Source of the DNA: Pelagicoccus sp. SDUM812005
Lineage (GTDB): Bacteria > Verrucomicrobiota > Verrucomicrobiia > Opitutales > Opitutaceae
Assembly: GCF_031127875.1 (NCBI RefSeq)
Contig: NZ_JARXIA010000006.1
Coordinates: forward strand, 124,001-188,000
Length of the DNA: 64,000 nucleotides
Direction: 5' to 3'
This document shows positions 45,620-54,476 of the stretch, piece after piece (the first letter of the stretch is position 1; each line of letters begins with the position of its first letter). The notes beneath the pieces are model-generated. The model saw only the letters and a program-made list of their open reading frames with translations. It ran no database searches and had not been told where the DNA came from. A program made the translations under genes and the position numbers.

Positions 45620-46882
45620 ATGATTACGCACGGTGGCGAGGTAGAAGCCGCAATCCAGAAGAGCCTTTGGGGGATGGATGAAATAAACTTAATGAGCACA
45701 GCCGGTAAAAAGATAGTGAGTGTACTCGTGGTGGATGGCGATCGCCCTTTCCTCGAGGCTGTGCGTGCGGACCCTAGCTTTAACCTTCCGGGGTGGGTGG
45801 TACGAGTGGCGACGAGCCGGGAAGAGATGGTGCGCGCCATTGGGGAAGCTCGAGCGGATATTTTCGTGATCGGTGGCGGTCTCTCGGACTGCGGCCCGAT
45901 CGAGGCCTTGCAGAAGTCGAAGGAGCTGTCGCCGAATTCGCTGCGCTTCTTTGTCTATACCGAAGCGGAGAAGGATTTGCTGGGCAAGACGGTGGGCTTG
46001 ACGCATCGCCGCGTGGAGAAGCCGGTCACACCGGCTGCCTTGAACCTAGCGGTTCGGCAAGTGCTGGTGACTCATTTGCGGATTCGCAAGCCGGAGGTCG
46101 CTGGCATCGTTCGCGACACCAAGGAGCTGCACGTCAATACGCAGCCAATGCAGGAGTTGCTCAAGACGGCTGACAATCCCGAGTGCGAGCTGGAGGACTT
46201 GGCTCGCATCATCAGGCAGCATCCGACGGCGGTGGCCACTATTTTGCAGGTAGTGAATACGGCATTTTACGGCACTCCGGGCGATGTGGAGACCATCGAG
46301 GAGGCCTTGCAGATTCTGGGCATGGACTTCGTGCGCAATCTGGCGATCACGGAGCTGGCCAAGAAGCAGCTGCGTCTGCGTCCCGGCCTGCACGAGCTTG
46401 CCAACTCTATCCTCCAGCATTCGATCGAAACCAGCCAGTACGGCCTGCGGATGCGTCAGTACGTGAAGAACCTGCGGTTGATCCAGCAGATCAGCAGCAT
46501 CGCGCTCCTGCACGATCTCGGTAAGCTGGTGCTGCTGGCTGCCAAGGGGAACGACTATGCGGACCTGATGGGGCAGTCGGTGGATTCGAATACGCCGTGC
46601 TGGAAGCTGGAGCGCGAGGCGTACAAGTGCGACCATGCGGCGGTGGGAGGCTTTCTCTTCGCCATGTGGGGCTTGCCGGAGGTGATCGTGCGGGCGGTGA
46701 CCTGGCACCATCAGCCGGAGAAGGTGGGCGAGAAGGATTTTTGCGCGACGTCCCTGCTGCACTTCGCCAACTACGCTGCCCATTCGAACCAGGGCGTGTC
46801 CTGCTATTGTGGGGACAGGCTCAATGAGGACTTAGCCGTGAGGCTCGGCCTGTCTCCAGATTTTGCCTACGACTTCGAGTAG
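45620..46882 (+). CDS. HDOD-domain protein with N-terminal pseudo-receiver
   Basis: The longest form has 420 residues; ATGs at 45674 and 45692 (MSTAGKKIVSVLVVDGD) are equally possible starts. The N-terminal ~120 residues follow the receiver fold: acidic VVDGD, then DIFVIGGGLSD where the phospho-acceptor Asp is replaced by Gly, the Thr in VYTEAE and the Lys in VEKPVTP. The HDOD domain (about 190-390) has LLKTADNPECELEDLARIIR, ILQVVNTAFYG and SIALLHDLGKLVLLA, with VTWHHQP near the end. HDOD proteins act in signalling, often near c-di-GMP or two-component networks, mostly without phosphohydrolase activity. It is monocistronic, with a terminator. Confidence 0.88.
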   Translation: MITHGGEVEAAIQKSLWGMDEINLMSTAGKKIVSVLVVDGDRPFLEAVRADPSFNLPGWVVRVATSREEMVRAIGEARADIFVIGGGLSDCGPIEALQKSKELSPNSLRFFVYTEAEKDLLGKTVGLTHRRVEKPVTPAALNLAVRQVLVTHLRIRKPEVAGIVRDTKELHVNTQPMQELLKTADNPECELEDLARIIRQHPTAVATILQVVNTAFYGTPGDVETIEEALQILGMDFVRNLAITELAKKQLRLRPGLHELANSILQHSIETSQYGLRMRQYVKNLRLIQQISSIALLHDLGKLVLLAAKGNDYADLMGQSVDSNTPCWKLEREAYKCDHAAVGGFLFAMWGLPEVIVRAVTWHHQPEKVGEKDFCATSLLHFANYAAHSNQGVSCYCGDRLNEDLAVRLGLSPDFAYDFE

Positions 46883-46896
46883 TCGGGTTTCGATTT

Positions 46897-46928
46897 AAAA
46901 AGCCGCGAATCCTAGGATCGCGGCTTTT
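46897..46928. terminator. Bidirectional terminator between HDOD and sugar-isomerase genes
   Basis: AAAAGCCGCGA pairs with TCGCGGCTTTT around a short inner stem ATCCTAGGA; T-runs occur on both strands, and the two genes converge here. Confidence 0.92.
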
Positions 46929-46957
46929 GACTTTTGAATTGCTTTGGCTTGTCCGAG

Positions 46958-47704
46958 CTATGCGAGCGAGCGCATCTTTTCGACGCATTCCTTGAGGGCG
47001 GGAACTGGATTTTCGGGATCGGCTTCGTATTCAAGAATGCTGACACCGGAGTACTGTTGCCTTTCGAGCTCCGCTAGCAGGCCTTTCAAGTCTAGGTTGC
47101 CATCGCCTACAACGGTATCCTTCCACTGGCCGTTCCGTTCGAAGACGAAGTCCTTGAAGTGGATGCCGTAGAGCTGTCCGGCGTATTTCTGGGCCCATTC
47201 GATCGGCTTTCCGTCCTTGGGGCCGATTTGCATGGCCCATGCGGTATCCATGCAGAGACCGATTTGCGGAGTGCCGAGGCCGATGAGCAGCTCCAGCACG
47301 TCGGGCTGGCCGCCGAACATGTAGCCGCCGTGGCAGTGGATGCCGACCTTGATGCCGTACTTGTCGCTCCAGGACTTCACTTGGCTGATGGCTTGGTTGA
47401 AGGTGCCGACTTGGAAGTGGGCGGAAATGTGCTTGGCTCCGGCGGCTGCGGCGCACTCGAAGTAGGACTCTTGGTCGGGGTTGCCGGTGAAGGTTTGCAC
47501 GCCGATGGATACGATGGAGATGCCGGCGTCGTCGTAGATCTTGATGTCTTCCTTCCAGCTGGCGACGTCGTCGAAGTTGGCGTGCACGGCACAGACTTCG
47601 ATCTTGTCGAGGCCGATGTCGCGAACCTTGGAGGCGACGTCGGCGTTGTCCTTGAATTCGCGGAAGCAATAGCTCTGAACGGCGAGGTTGTTTAGGATGC
47701 TCAT
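46958..47704 (-). CDS. Sugar phosphate isomerase/epimerase (xylose-isomerase-like TIM barrel)
   Basis: 248 residues with AP_endonuc_2 family features: start VQSYCFREFKDNADVASKVR, GLDKIEVCAVHANF, VKSWSDKYGIKVGIHCHGGY, IGLCMDTAWAMQIG and the C-terminal metal-site text SGVSILEYEADPENPVPAL. Members isomerise or epimerise keto-sugars and inositol derivatives. It lies 31 bases downstream of an oxidoreductase of the Gfo/Idh/MocA family, a common pairing in sugar or inositol breakdown. Cytoplasmic, no signal peptide. The exact sugar cannot be read from sequence. Confidence 0.88.
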   Translation of the reverse strand: MSILNNLAVQSYCFREFKDNADVASKVRDIGLDKIEVCAVHANFDDVASWKEDIKIYDDAGISIVSIGVQTFTGNPDQESYFECAAAAGAKHISAHFQVGTFNQAISQVKSWSDKYGIKVGIHCHGGYMFGGQPDVLELLIGLGTPQIGLCMDTAWAMQIGPKDGKPIEWAQKYAGQLYGIHFKDFVFERNGQWKDTVVGDGNLDLKGLLAELERQQYSGVSILEYEADPENPVPALKECVEKMRSLA

Positions 47705-47735
47705 TTCGGGTGGTGCTGGGTTTGGTTTTGCGGGT

Positions 47736-48791
47736 TTAAAGGTCTACGGACTTGCCGGTGCGGGTGGACTCCGCCACGGCGTCGAGGATCTTCTGCACGA
47801 CGAGCGCTTCTTGCGCGGTGACCAGAAGGGGTTCGTCGTGGAGGAGGTGGTTCACGAAATTGTGGAATCGGTCGCAGTGTTCCAAGGCAGGCTTGGCGGC
47901 GACGTTTTCGATGACCTGGTAGTCGGCATTGTGCGGGTCGCTGCGTTTGTAGAGCTTCGCTGGATACAGGCTGGCTCCCATTTCGGTGCCGAACAGCTCG
48001 ACATCCATTCGGTTGGCGTCGGCGATATGGGCCGCCCAGGAAACCTCGAGGCAGACGGTGGCGCCGTTGCGCATCTTGATCATGGCGGAGGCGAGGTCGT
48101 CGACGTCGAAGGTGGATTCCGTGGCGTCCGAGATGCCCCAGCCTCCTTCGCCCAGCCCTCGATTGCCGAACTTGGTGTAGGTCGTGCCAAATACGGATAC
48201 GGGCTCGAAGTTGTCCATGGCGTGCAGGCAAAGGTCGAGCAGGTGCACGCCGATGTCGTTGATGGCTCCGGCTCCGGCGAGGGCCTTGTTGCCAAACCAG
48301 GTTCCGAGCTTGGGAATGCCTTCGCGGCGGAACCAATAGGCCTTGGCGTAATAGATTTCGCCGAGGGCGCCGGTTTTGGCGATGGCCTTGATCTTTTGCG
48401 AGTCTTCGTTGAATCGCTGGTTCATGCCCACCGTGAAGACCCGTCCCGTTTCCTTGGATACGCGGATGACCTCCTCCGCTTCCGCGGCGCTCATCGCGAA
48501 GGGCTTTTCGAGCAGGACGTGCTTGCCGGCCCTCATGGCGTCGATGGCGAGGGCGGCGTGAAACTTGTTGGGAACCGCGATGTAGACGGCGTCGATGTCG
48601 GGGCGGGCGAAAAGCTCGCTCGATTCGGTGTAGCGGTGCGTGATGTCAAATTTGTCTGCTAGCTCGTCCGCCCGGGCTTTGTTGAGGTCCTGTGTCGCGA
48701 CGAGCCGCGCGTGCTCGTGCTTGAGGAGGGACTCCGCGCTGAAATGGGAGATCTTACCTGAACCGATGAATCCGAATCGTACTTCTTTCAT
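47736..48791 (-). CDS. Gfo/Idh/MocA family NAD(P)-dependent oxidoreductase
   Basis: 351 residues. The Rossmann N-terminus reads VRFGFIGSGKISHFSAESLL, with DIDAVYIAVPNKFHAAL and the catalytic-Lys block HVLLEKPFAMSAAEAEEVI. The C-terminal alpha/beta domain has GAINDIGVHLLDLCLHAMDN, where the conserved Asp/His pair is present. Such enzymes oxidise or reduce sugars and inositols. It is transcribed divergently from an AraC regulator, with a 125-base gap, and leads an operon with the isomerase gene; regulation by that AraC protein is likely. Confidence 0.92.
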   Translation of the reverse strand: MKEVRFGFIGSGKISHFSAESLLKHEHARLVATQDLNKARADELADKFDITHRYTESSELFARPDIDAVYIAVPNKFHAALAIDAMRAGKHVLLEKPFAMSAAEAEEVIRVSKETGRVFTVGMNQRFNEDSQKIKAIAKTGALGEIYYAKAYWFRREGIPKLGTWFGNKALAGAGAINDIGVHLLDLCLHAMDNFEPVSVFGTTYTKFGNRGLGEGGWGISDATESTFDVDDLASAMIKMRNGATVCLEVSWAAHIADANRMDVELFGTEMGASLYPAKLYKRSDPHNADYQVIENVAAKPALEHCDRFHNFVNHLLHDEPLLVTAQEALVVQKILDAVAESTRTGKSVDL

Positions 48792-48916
48792 ATTTTGAGG
48801 GTGTTTTCAGAAAGGGGGTTGTGTTGTAGGTTTGGGGAAGTAGAGGGAGGCAGCAATTCGATAGGACATCAAAAAAGTAGGATTGTGTTTCAAAAAGCGC
48901 GTCTTTTTATGGGGAG

Positions 48917-49702
48917 ATGGAATCAAGTGAGCTGGCTGGGAATGCGGAGCTGAGGTCGGTGGTCCACTACCATCAAATGCCGGGTACGCAGCCGAGCCCG
49001 CATCCCGTGGTGGAGGGGTGGCAGATCGTGGAGGTGGTGACCAGCGGCCGTGGCTGGGTGATGCATGGAGGCGACTGGGTAGAGGTGAGGCCGGGGGCCC
49101 TGCTATGGCATGTGGAGGGCGATCAGACGATCGGGAAGAGCGACCCGCAGGAGCCCTACAGCTGCTTCGCGATCCGAATCCAAGGGGTTTCGGGGGAACG
49201 GCCGGTGCCGCATTTGTCCTCGTGGCCGGAAGTGGGCGAGGTGGTTTCCTTGGCGGAGGAGACGATTCGAATGTTTTTGGATGAACAGTTCGATCGCAAG
49301 GTATTGCTGGAATACCTGTATTCGAAACTAAGGTACGAATCTCAGTTGTACGAGCATCGCAGGGAAGTGGCTGGCGTGCCGGAGCCCTTGCGCTTGGTTC
49401 GTTCGCTCATCGAATCGCGCTACGCGGAGCCCTTGAAGGTCGAGGCTCTCGCGAGCGCGGCGGGTTGGAGCGTCCCGCACTTGCACGAGCGCTTCCGGTC
49501 CGTTTTTGGAACCTCGCCTCGCCAGATGATATTGGACTGTCGCCTGCGCTCCGCCCGGGAGCAGCTGGTAGGCACGGGGTATTCGATCAAGGAGGTCGCG
49601 GCCAATACCGGCTTCACGCACAGCTCTGCATTCTGCAGCGCCTTCCGCAAGGCAACCGGCATGTCGCCCAAGGCCTACCGCGACGCGTATTATTTCGGCT
49701 GA
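48917..49702 (+). CDS. AraC family transcriptional regulator
   Basis: 261 residues. An N-terminal cupin-like sensing domain (VVHYHQMPGTQPSPHPVVEG, GRGWVMHGGDWVEVRPGALL) is followed by a double helix-turn-helix: LKVEALASAAGWSVPHLHER then FRSVFGTSPRQMIL, and STGYSIKEVAANTGF-like text (GTGYSIKEVAANTGF) then SAFCSAFRKATGMSPKAYR. It stands divergently from the dehydrogenase/isomerase pair and is their probable activator, responding to a sugar. The 3' end overlaps the convergent membrane-protein gene by 13 bases. GGGGAG abuts the ATG directly, so a slightly later start is possible. Confidence 0.92.
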   Translation: MESSELAGNAELRSVVHYHQMPGTQPSPHPVVEGWQIVEVVTSGRGWVMHGGDWVEVRPGALLWHVEGDQTIGKSDPQEPYSCFAIRIQGVSGERPVPHLSSWPEVGEVVSLAEETIRMFLDEQFDRKVLLEYLYSKLRYESQLYEHRREVAGVPEPLRLVRSLIESRYAEPLKVEALASAAGWSVPHLHERFRSVFGTSPRQMILDCRLRSAREQLVGTGYSIKEVAANTGFTHSSAFCSAFRKATGMSPKAYRDAYYFG

Positions 49703-51183
49703 GGCTGGGGAACGTATGACTTGAAGGCGGAACGATTGACGAGATAGAGGGTGACTAAGGCTATTATAAGGAACAGCGCGAATCTGGAGTCGATATAGCT
49801 CACCATTGAGTCGATTAGTTCGGTTCCTTGGGAGGCATATCGAAGGACATTGAGAGCGGGATAGTCACCGAAGAACAAATAGTATATGGTCATTGTTGCA
49901 TAGTATATGCCGATAGCGGTTGCTATTGAGTTCCCCAAGACCCATTTCATCCAGCGATTTTTCACTTTCGCAATGGGCGCCAGCGCTAAGGCTGCGATGG
50001 CTATCGAAAGGATATTCGCGCCTAGTTTATTGGGACCTGATTCGAAGAGGGAAGTCCAAATAAATTCGTTGGCGACCACGAAAGCGAGAAGAGTCCAATA
50101 TAGTCCGTATCTCTTGTGGACGTGCCGAGACCCTAGGAAAGCAAGCAGATAAGATAGGAGTAGCATGAGGCATAATGAGCTCGGGAATTCTAAAAGCACG
50201 AGCAGGACTAGGATGACGCTCGATAGGCGCAGACCGGACCGAGCCACACCCGCCTTTTGATTTCCGGCTAGAAAGAAAAGTAAAAAAGGAAGGGCCGAGG
50301 CGGCGCTACAGATGAGGAGGTAAGTCCAGAATGGGATAACGTAGGACGTTTTTAGGTTGGTTTCAGGGGGCGGGTACCATTGGACTCCGTCCCAAACATA
50401 TCCGAGGCGCCGCTGGATTGTTCCCGATCGGTTGAGTTGGAAGGGGATGGCTTTGATATGGTGTGATCGCGTTGACTCGTTTTCTATGACGATACGAACA
50501 TTGTCGTCTCTTTTCCCGCCTTCTTGGTAGAAGGCCTCAACTGATGCTTTGTGCCGATAGGGTAAATCGGATTCTTTCGTGCTTTGGAACCAGTGAAACG
50601 AGTAGACTTTCGCTTGCTGAGGCAGCAGTGTAGGGAAATAGGAAACGAGAGTTTTAAAGGATTCGCTCTGTTCTGCACCAGTGATCTTGAGGGTCGGTAA
50701 TTCGATGTCGGGGTATTTATTGTCTGCCCAGTACTCATGCTCCTTAACGTAATTAAATTTTATGTAGAACTCGCTTTGTCGCAGGGGGATTTGCAGTCGT
50801 TGCAGAGTGTATTTATAGTCGAATCGGGCGGTTCGTTCGGAGCCAGTCTGGCTGAATTCGCTTCGATCCCCGTCGAGAAGCAAGAGGTTTCCGGACGTCG
50901 AGTAGGTTTGGAATGACAATTTTACTCCAGGATCCAGTTCCTGTTTCGTTGTGTAGTCTCCGCTGAAGTTGAACGCTCCCGTTTTCAGATCCTGAACGAT
51001 CGTTCCATTAATAGTTATTTTAGGAGATCGGTAGTGGATATCGGCCCTGTTTTGAGTGCCGTGTGCCTTTAATTCGATTGTGCGAACAAAGGCTTCGCTT
51101 GGTGGAATTTGACCTGTTGTAGGGCTGAGGAGGAGGTGCGCTAGGAGGTAGCCGAAGAAGTAATGGATTAGGGATATTCTCAT
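49690..51183 (-). CDS. Membrane partner of LtaS-like enzyme (signal peptide, beta region, ~7-8 TM segments)
   Basis: 497 residues. A signal peptide (FFGYLLAHLLLSPTTG) leads a beta-rich extracytoplasmic region of about 260 residues (TARFDYKYTLQRLQIPLRQS). From about residue 280 come several membrane spans (FWTYLLICSAASALPFLLFF, LSSVILVLLVLLEFPSSLCL and further). The last part, YYLFFGDYPALNVLRYASQG followed by SRFALFLIIALVTLYL, resembles the membrane half of LtaS/OpgB-type phosphoglycerol transferases. The catalytic half is the preceding gene, overlapping by 4 bases (ATGA). I infer a split enzyme or an obligate partner. The beta region is unrecognised. Codon use is AT-richer than in flanking housekeeping genes. 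Confidence 0.7.
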   Translation of the reverse strand: MRISLIHYFFGYLLAHLLLSPTTGQIPPSEAFVRTIELKAHGTQNRADIHYRSPKITINGTIVQDLKTGAFNFSGDYTTKQELDPGVKLSFQTYSTSGNLLLLDGDRSEFSQTGSERTARFDYKYTLQRLQIPLRQSEFYIKFNYVKEHEYWADNKYPDIELPTLKITGAEQSESFKTLVSYFPTLLPQQAKVYSFHWFQSTKESDLPYRHKASVEAFYQEGGKRDDNVRIVIENESTRSHHIKAIPFQLNRSGTIQRRLGYVWDGVQWYPPPETNLKTSYVIPFWTYLLICSAASALPFLLFFLAGNQKAGVARSGLRLSSVILVLLVLLEFPSSLCLMLLLSYLLAFLGSRHVHKRYGLYWTLLAFVVANEFIWTSLFESGPNKLGANILSIAIAALALAPIAKVKNRWMKWVLGNSIATAIGIYYATMTIYYLFFGDYPALNVLRYASQGTELIDSMVSYIDSRFALFLIIALVTLYLVNRSAFKSYVPQPQPK

Positions 51184-52511
51184 CGTTCTTCATTTTTAAG
51201 ATGGTCTGGCCGTAGTAGGGCCATCCTAGTCAGTGTTGACGCGTCGAATTCGGTTCTGGTTCGTGTTAGTTTTCCGGATCTGAGACTGAGGAATTCATTG
51301 TTAGGAGTTAGGGTGGGACGCTGAGAGGCGAGCGAGTTTCCTGAAAAAGAGTAAGGGACAGGGATGCCGAGCTCCTGGAGGGCAATTACGGGTAAGTCTT
51401 GTAGCCCGGCAATTTTTCTTATCCGTCTCGGAGGAGTCTCGAGGCCGTATATTATCAATGGTATCGAGTCGGCATAAACCTGTCGGGATTGAATTGATAC
51501 GACATCACTGACCTCCTTCCGAATGGCGCTGTCATGGTCGCTGTAGATCGCAATTATTGAGTTGTTTAGGGCTCCATCGCGTTCGAGTATTTCGAAAAAG
51601 TCCTGAATCGATTTGTCTACATATCTAAGAGATTCGATATGGTCTATTGCTATGTCGCCGCTTGGGTGTCCGATTGATTCGGATACGTGATCGTAAGGAT
51701 GGTGGTTTGTTAGGAGAATGATGTGGGCGAAAACAGGGCGTTTGGAGTCTGATATTTTCTGGGCTGCTTGCCTGAGGATGGATCTATCGGAGATTCCCCA
51801 GCCTATGGTGTCGCTATCGTCCAGGTCGTCTCTGAAAAATGATTCGGAATAGCCGAGGGCGTGGTGAGAGGCTTCCCGGTTCCAGAAATGTCCGTCGAAT
51901 CCGTGGATTGAAAAAGTATAGTAGCCGTGAGCGTTAAGGATGCGCGGGAGGGAGGGCACTTTTGAAAGGTCGTAGTTTCTGTAGACGGGAGTGCCGCTGA
52001 TAGGCGGAAGGGACGTTAACGCAAGGAACTCGCCATCGGTAGTTCGACCGGAAGACGTATTGTCGATCGTATTTTCGAAATAGCAGGTTTGATTGCGGAG
52101 TTCGTGCAGGAAGGGCATGAGCGGGGCATCTTGGTAGGTGGCATCGATGCTAAGGCCGTCCACTGATTCCATCTGGATATATATCAGGTTCTTCCGAGAT
52201 TGTATTTCGGTAATCGAGCCATTGGCCTCTTTCACTCTGGTTAGGAACTTCCGATAGGGAGCAGTGGATTGGGATGCTAGGGATCGTTCTTCGAGCCAAT
52301 GTTTAGAAGCGAGGGCTAGCTCGTTGATCAGGTAGCCGCTGAATCCGATTTCTCCAACCACATGGCGGCTGAGGTTTCTCTCGCCGATGAGGCCCCAGTC
52401 CGTGAACACGATCGCGTGCGTAAGCACGATTGCTAGGCATGCGAATAGCCAGATGCGAAAAGGGTTTAGGGTGCGTCGGGGATTGGATTCTTTTTCAGGG
52501 TTTTGAGGCAC
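51180..52511 (-). CDS. LtaS-like phosphoglycerol/sulfatase-superfamily transferase (catalytic half)
   Basis: 443 residues with one N-terminal membrane anchor (IWLFACLAIVLTHAIVFTDW) and a sulfatase-fold catalytic domain. Motifs follow lipoteichoic-acid synthase order: metal-binding Glu in IYIQMESVDG (E115), nucleophile Thr in SSGRTTDGEF (T157), SIHGFDGHFWNR, and SDHD (D325, H326) near the end. In LtaS the Thr takes glycerol phosphate from phosphatidylglycerol. The multi-span domain that precedes the catalytic domain in normal LtaS is absent and is instead the next gene. In a Gram-negative the product may be a glycerol-phosphate-decorated glycan, as with OpgB. Confidence 0.85.
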   Translation of the reverse strand: MPQNPEKESNPRRTLNPFRIWLFACLAIVLTHAIVFTDWGLIGERNLSRHVVGEIGFSGYLINELALASKHWLEERSLASQSTAPYRKFLTRVKEANGSITEIQSRKNLIYIQMESVDGLSIDATYQDAPLMPFLHELRNQTCYFENTIDNTSSGRTTDGEFLALTSLPPISGTPVYRNYDLSKVPSLPRILNAHGYYTFSIHGFDGHFWNREASHHALGYSESFFRDDLDDSDTIGWGISDRSILRQAAQKISDSKRPVFAHIILLTNHHPYDHVSESIGHPSGDIAIDHIESLRYVDKSIQDFFEILERDGALNNSIIAIYSDHDSAIRKEVSDVVSIQSRQVYADSIPLIIYGLETPPRRIRKIAGLQDLPVIALQELGIPVPYSFSGNSLASQRPTLTPNNEFLSLRSGKLTRTRTEFDASTLTRMALLRPDHLKNEER

Positions 52512-52696
52512 GTTCCACCATTTTCAGGGGAAGGGTAAAAGTTACAAGTTTTTTGCTTTCCCGCGAGGAAGGGCTACCTAGTTTTCGGCAAAGATGCTCC
52601 GTTGTTGCCCCTATTTGGCGGAAAGCTCAAATTCGCAATCGTGCGGAACCTATTGCTTGTAACAGTTGAGGTTTTTTGGTCGTCTGCCGCTCTCTA

Positions 52697-53863
52697 ATGG
52701 AAAAGCAAGAATGTGCAGGACCTATTTTTTCGAAAAGGATCGTAGTTACGCTACTGTTCGTTGCGATGGTATCCAGAGTCCTTGTTTTCGGTACGTTCGG
52801 TTTTTTGGATTACATCGATAGGGAGGAACGCTCCAGCGGGTTTGGCGAGCAGTTGGATTCGTATCTGAAGAAATGGGATACGGGATGGTACATACCGATC
52901 GCTAGGGAGGGGTATGCGGTCGGGCAGGGCGTCATCGATTCGGGGCAGAGTCGCTACGCGTTCTACCCGGTAGTTCCCTTTGCCGTTCGGTTCGTTGCCT
53001 GGACTACGGGGTTGAAGGTATCGATTGCTGGCGTGCTTCTGTCGAATCTAGCCTTTATCGGGAGCATCTTCCTGTTTTACCGGTTTTGCAGGTTGAGAGG
53101 TGCGTCGCAGGATTGCTCCTTGTGGGCGTGCCTGTTGCTTGCCTTTTGTCCTCATGGATTTGTTTTTTCAGCCTTCTATACGGAAAGCGTTTTTCTGTTC
53201 ATCTCGTTGCTGGTCGTGAATCTTATCGCTTCGGAATGTTTTGTCTTAGGGGGCTTGGCTGGTGCGATCCTTACGGCGACTAGAGCGAACGGCTTGTTTG
53301 TGGGGATCTATTTTTTATGGAGCTGGATTTCATCGCTTTGGTCTGGTCGTCGTGCTGGCAAGTCGCTTTGGCAATCGCTTCTGGATAATGATCGGGTTTT
53401 GTTGGGGGGAGCCTTGGTTCCGCTGGGGCTGTTCCTGTTTTGGTGGTATTGCTTTGAGAGTACGGGTGATGCGTTCGCACAATTGAATTCACTGAGCGAA
53501 GGGTGGGGCCGCCATTCGGTCGCACCTTGGAGCAACGCCTGGATATTGCTTACGTCCGAAAGCTATGCCAACCGTTTCCTGGTACTTTGGGTATTGTTTC
53601 TGGGGATTGGCGCGATCGTGCTCTGCGTGCGAAGGATGTATTCGGATTTTGTATTCTGCGTGCTTAATCTTGGTCTGTTTTTGTCGGGTAGCTTGTCGCA
53701 ATCGATGTTGCGCTATGCGATTGTGTTGTTTCCGATCTATTTGGGGTTTGCGCTTTTGCTTGAGCGACGACCTGCGTTCCTTGCGGTTTTGCTTTCGATT
53801 TTCGCTGTGACTAACACCCTTTTGATTTATGCTTGGTATTCGGGGGATGTTTTGGGGATCTGA
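52697..53863 (+). CDS. Multi-span mannosyltransferase-like protein (PIG-V type)
   Basis: 388 residues from the ATG at 52697 with about 9-10 transmembrane segments. After the first span comes WDTGWYIPIAREGY, then SRYAFYPVVPFAVRF and CPHGFVFSAFYTESVFLFIS; the W-D-x-x-W-Y and FYP blocks match the PIG-V/GPI-mannosyltransferase-II-like family of GT-C enzymes, which use polyprenyl-phosphate sugars. The acidic residue after the first membrane span is the expected catalytic one. The gene begins a plus-strand run ending with a polyprenyl-phosphate glycosyltransferase, which would make the lipid-linked donor. Acceptor unknown. It is divergent from the LtaS-like pair. Confidence 0.8.
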   Translation: MEKQECAGPIFSKRIVVTLLFVAMVSRVLVFGTFGFLDYIDREERSSGFGEQLDSYLKKWDTGWYIPIAREGYAVGQGVIDSGQSRYAFYPVVPFAVRFVAWTTGLKVSIAGVLLSNLAFIGSIFLFYRFCRLRGASQDCSLWACLLLAFCPHGFVFSAFYTESVFLFISLLVVNLIASECFVLGGLAGAILTATRANGLFVGIYFLWSWISSLWSGRRAGKSLWQSLLDNDRVLLGGALVPLGLFLFWWYCFESTGDAFAQLNSLSEGWGRHSVAPWSNAWILLTSESYANRFLVLWVLFLGIGAIVLCVRRMYSDFVFCVLNLGLFLSGSLSQSMLRYAIVLFPIYLGFALLLERRPAFLAVLLSIFAVTNTLLIYAWYSGDVLGI

Positions 53864-53867
53864 TCAG

Positions 53868-54476
53868 ATGGTTGTCGTTAAGTATCTTTCTTTGTGCGCT
53901 GTGTTAGGGCTAGGTGGCTTCTACTTAGGTTCCCTATATGTTTTCGAGGAGCGGAGTGAAAACTTCGTGGTTGCGAATCGTCTGGAGTCATTTTCCGGAA
54001 ATCGAATTTTGGCGCCATTTCAAATCGACTTCTCCAAGGGAGGTAACTCGGAGCCACACAAGTTGTTTGGCTGGTCCTATTCAGAGCGGCAGGGCGCTTG
54101 GACTCGTTCGAAGAAGGTGTGCGTGGGGATTTTTTTCGCTGAGCCGGATTGGGGACGCGAGGTTACACTCGATTTTGATTTTTGGGGTGTCAACTATGCT
54201 GAGGATGAAGGGCGGCGGCTGACGGTTATGGTGCAAGTGAATGGGGACGAGGCTGAGCCTTGGGTGTTTGCGCGAGGGGAGAGTTCCGCGAAGTCATTAA
54301 GGGCTAAGGTTCCTGAAACGGGCGAAGCCTTAATGGTGTGGCTTTTTCTTGAGGGGATTAAGTCTCCTGCGGAAAAGGGGAGTGGAGGCGATCGGAGATT
54401 GCTGGGACTGGGGTGTTCAAAAATTGAGGTAAATCGAGTCAGTTTGAGTGAGGAGACGACGGAGAATGAAGTCTGA
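53868..54476 (+). CDS. Membrane-anchored protein of unknown function between glycosyltransferases
   Basis: 202 residues starting 4 bases after the PIG-V-like stop (ATG at 53868). One N-terminal membrane segment (YLSLCAVLGLGGFYLGSLYV) anchors a beta-rich extracytoplasmic domain with LFGWSYSERQGAWTRSKKVC, VTLDFDFWGVNY and LTVMVQVNGDEAEPWVFARG. This resembles the C-terminal beta-sandwich found after the membrane part in some bacterial glycosyltransferases (DUF7024-like), here as a free protein. Its end overlaps the start of the next glycosyltransferase by 11 bases, so the three genes are one operon. No catalytic motif is seen; a carbohydrate-binding partner is a guess. Confidence 0.6.
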   Translation: MVVVKYLSLCAVLGLGGFYLGSLYVFEERSENFVVANRLESFSGNRILAPFQIDFSKGGNSEPHKLFGWSYSERQGAWTRSKKVCVGIFFAEPDWGREVTLDFDFWGVNYAEDEGRRLTVMVQVNGDEAEPWVFARGESSAKSLRAKVPETGEALMVWLFLEGIKSPAEKGSGGDRRLLGLGCSKIEVNRVSLSEETTENEV

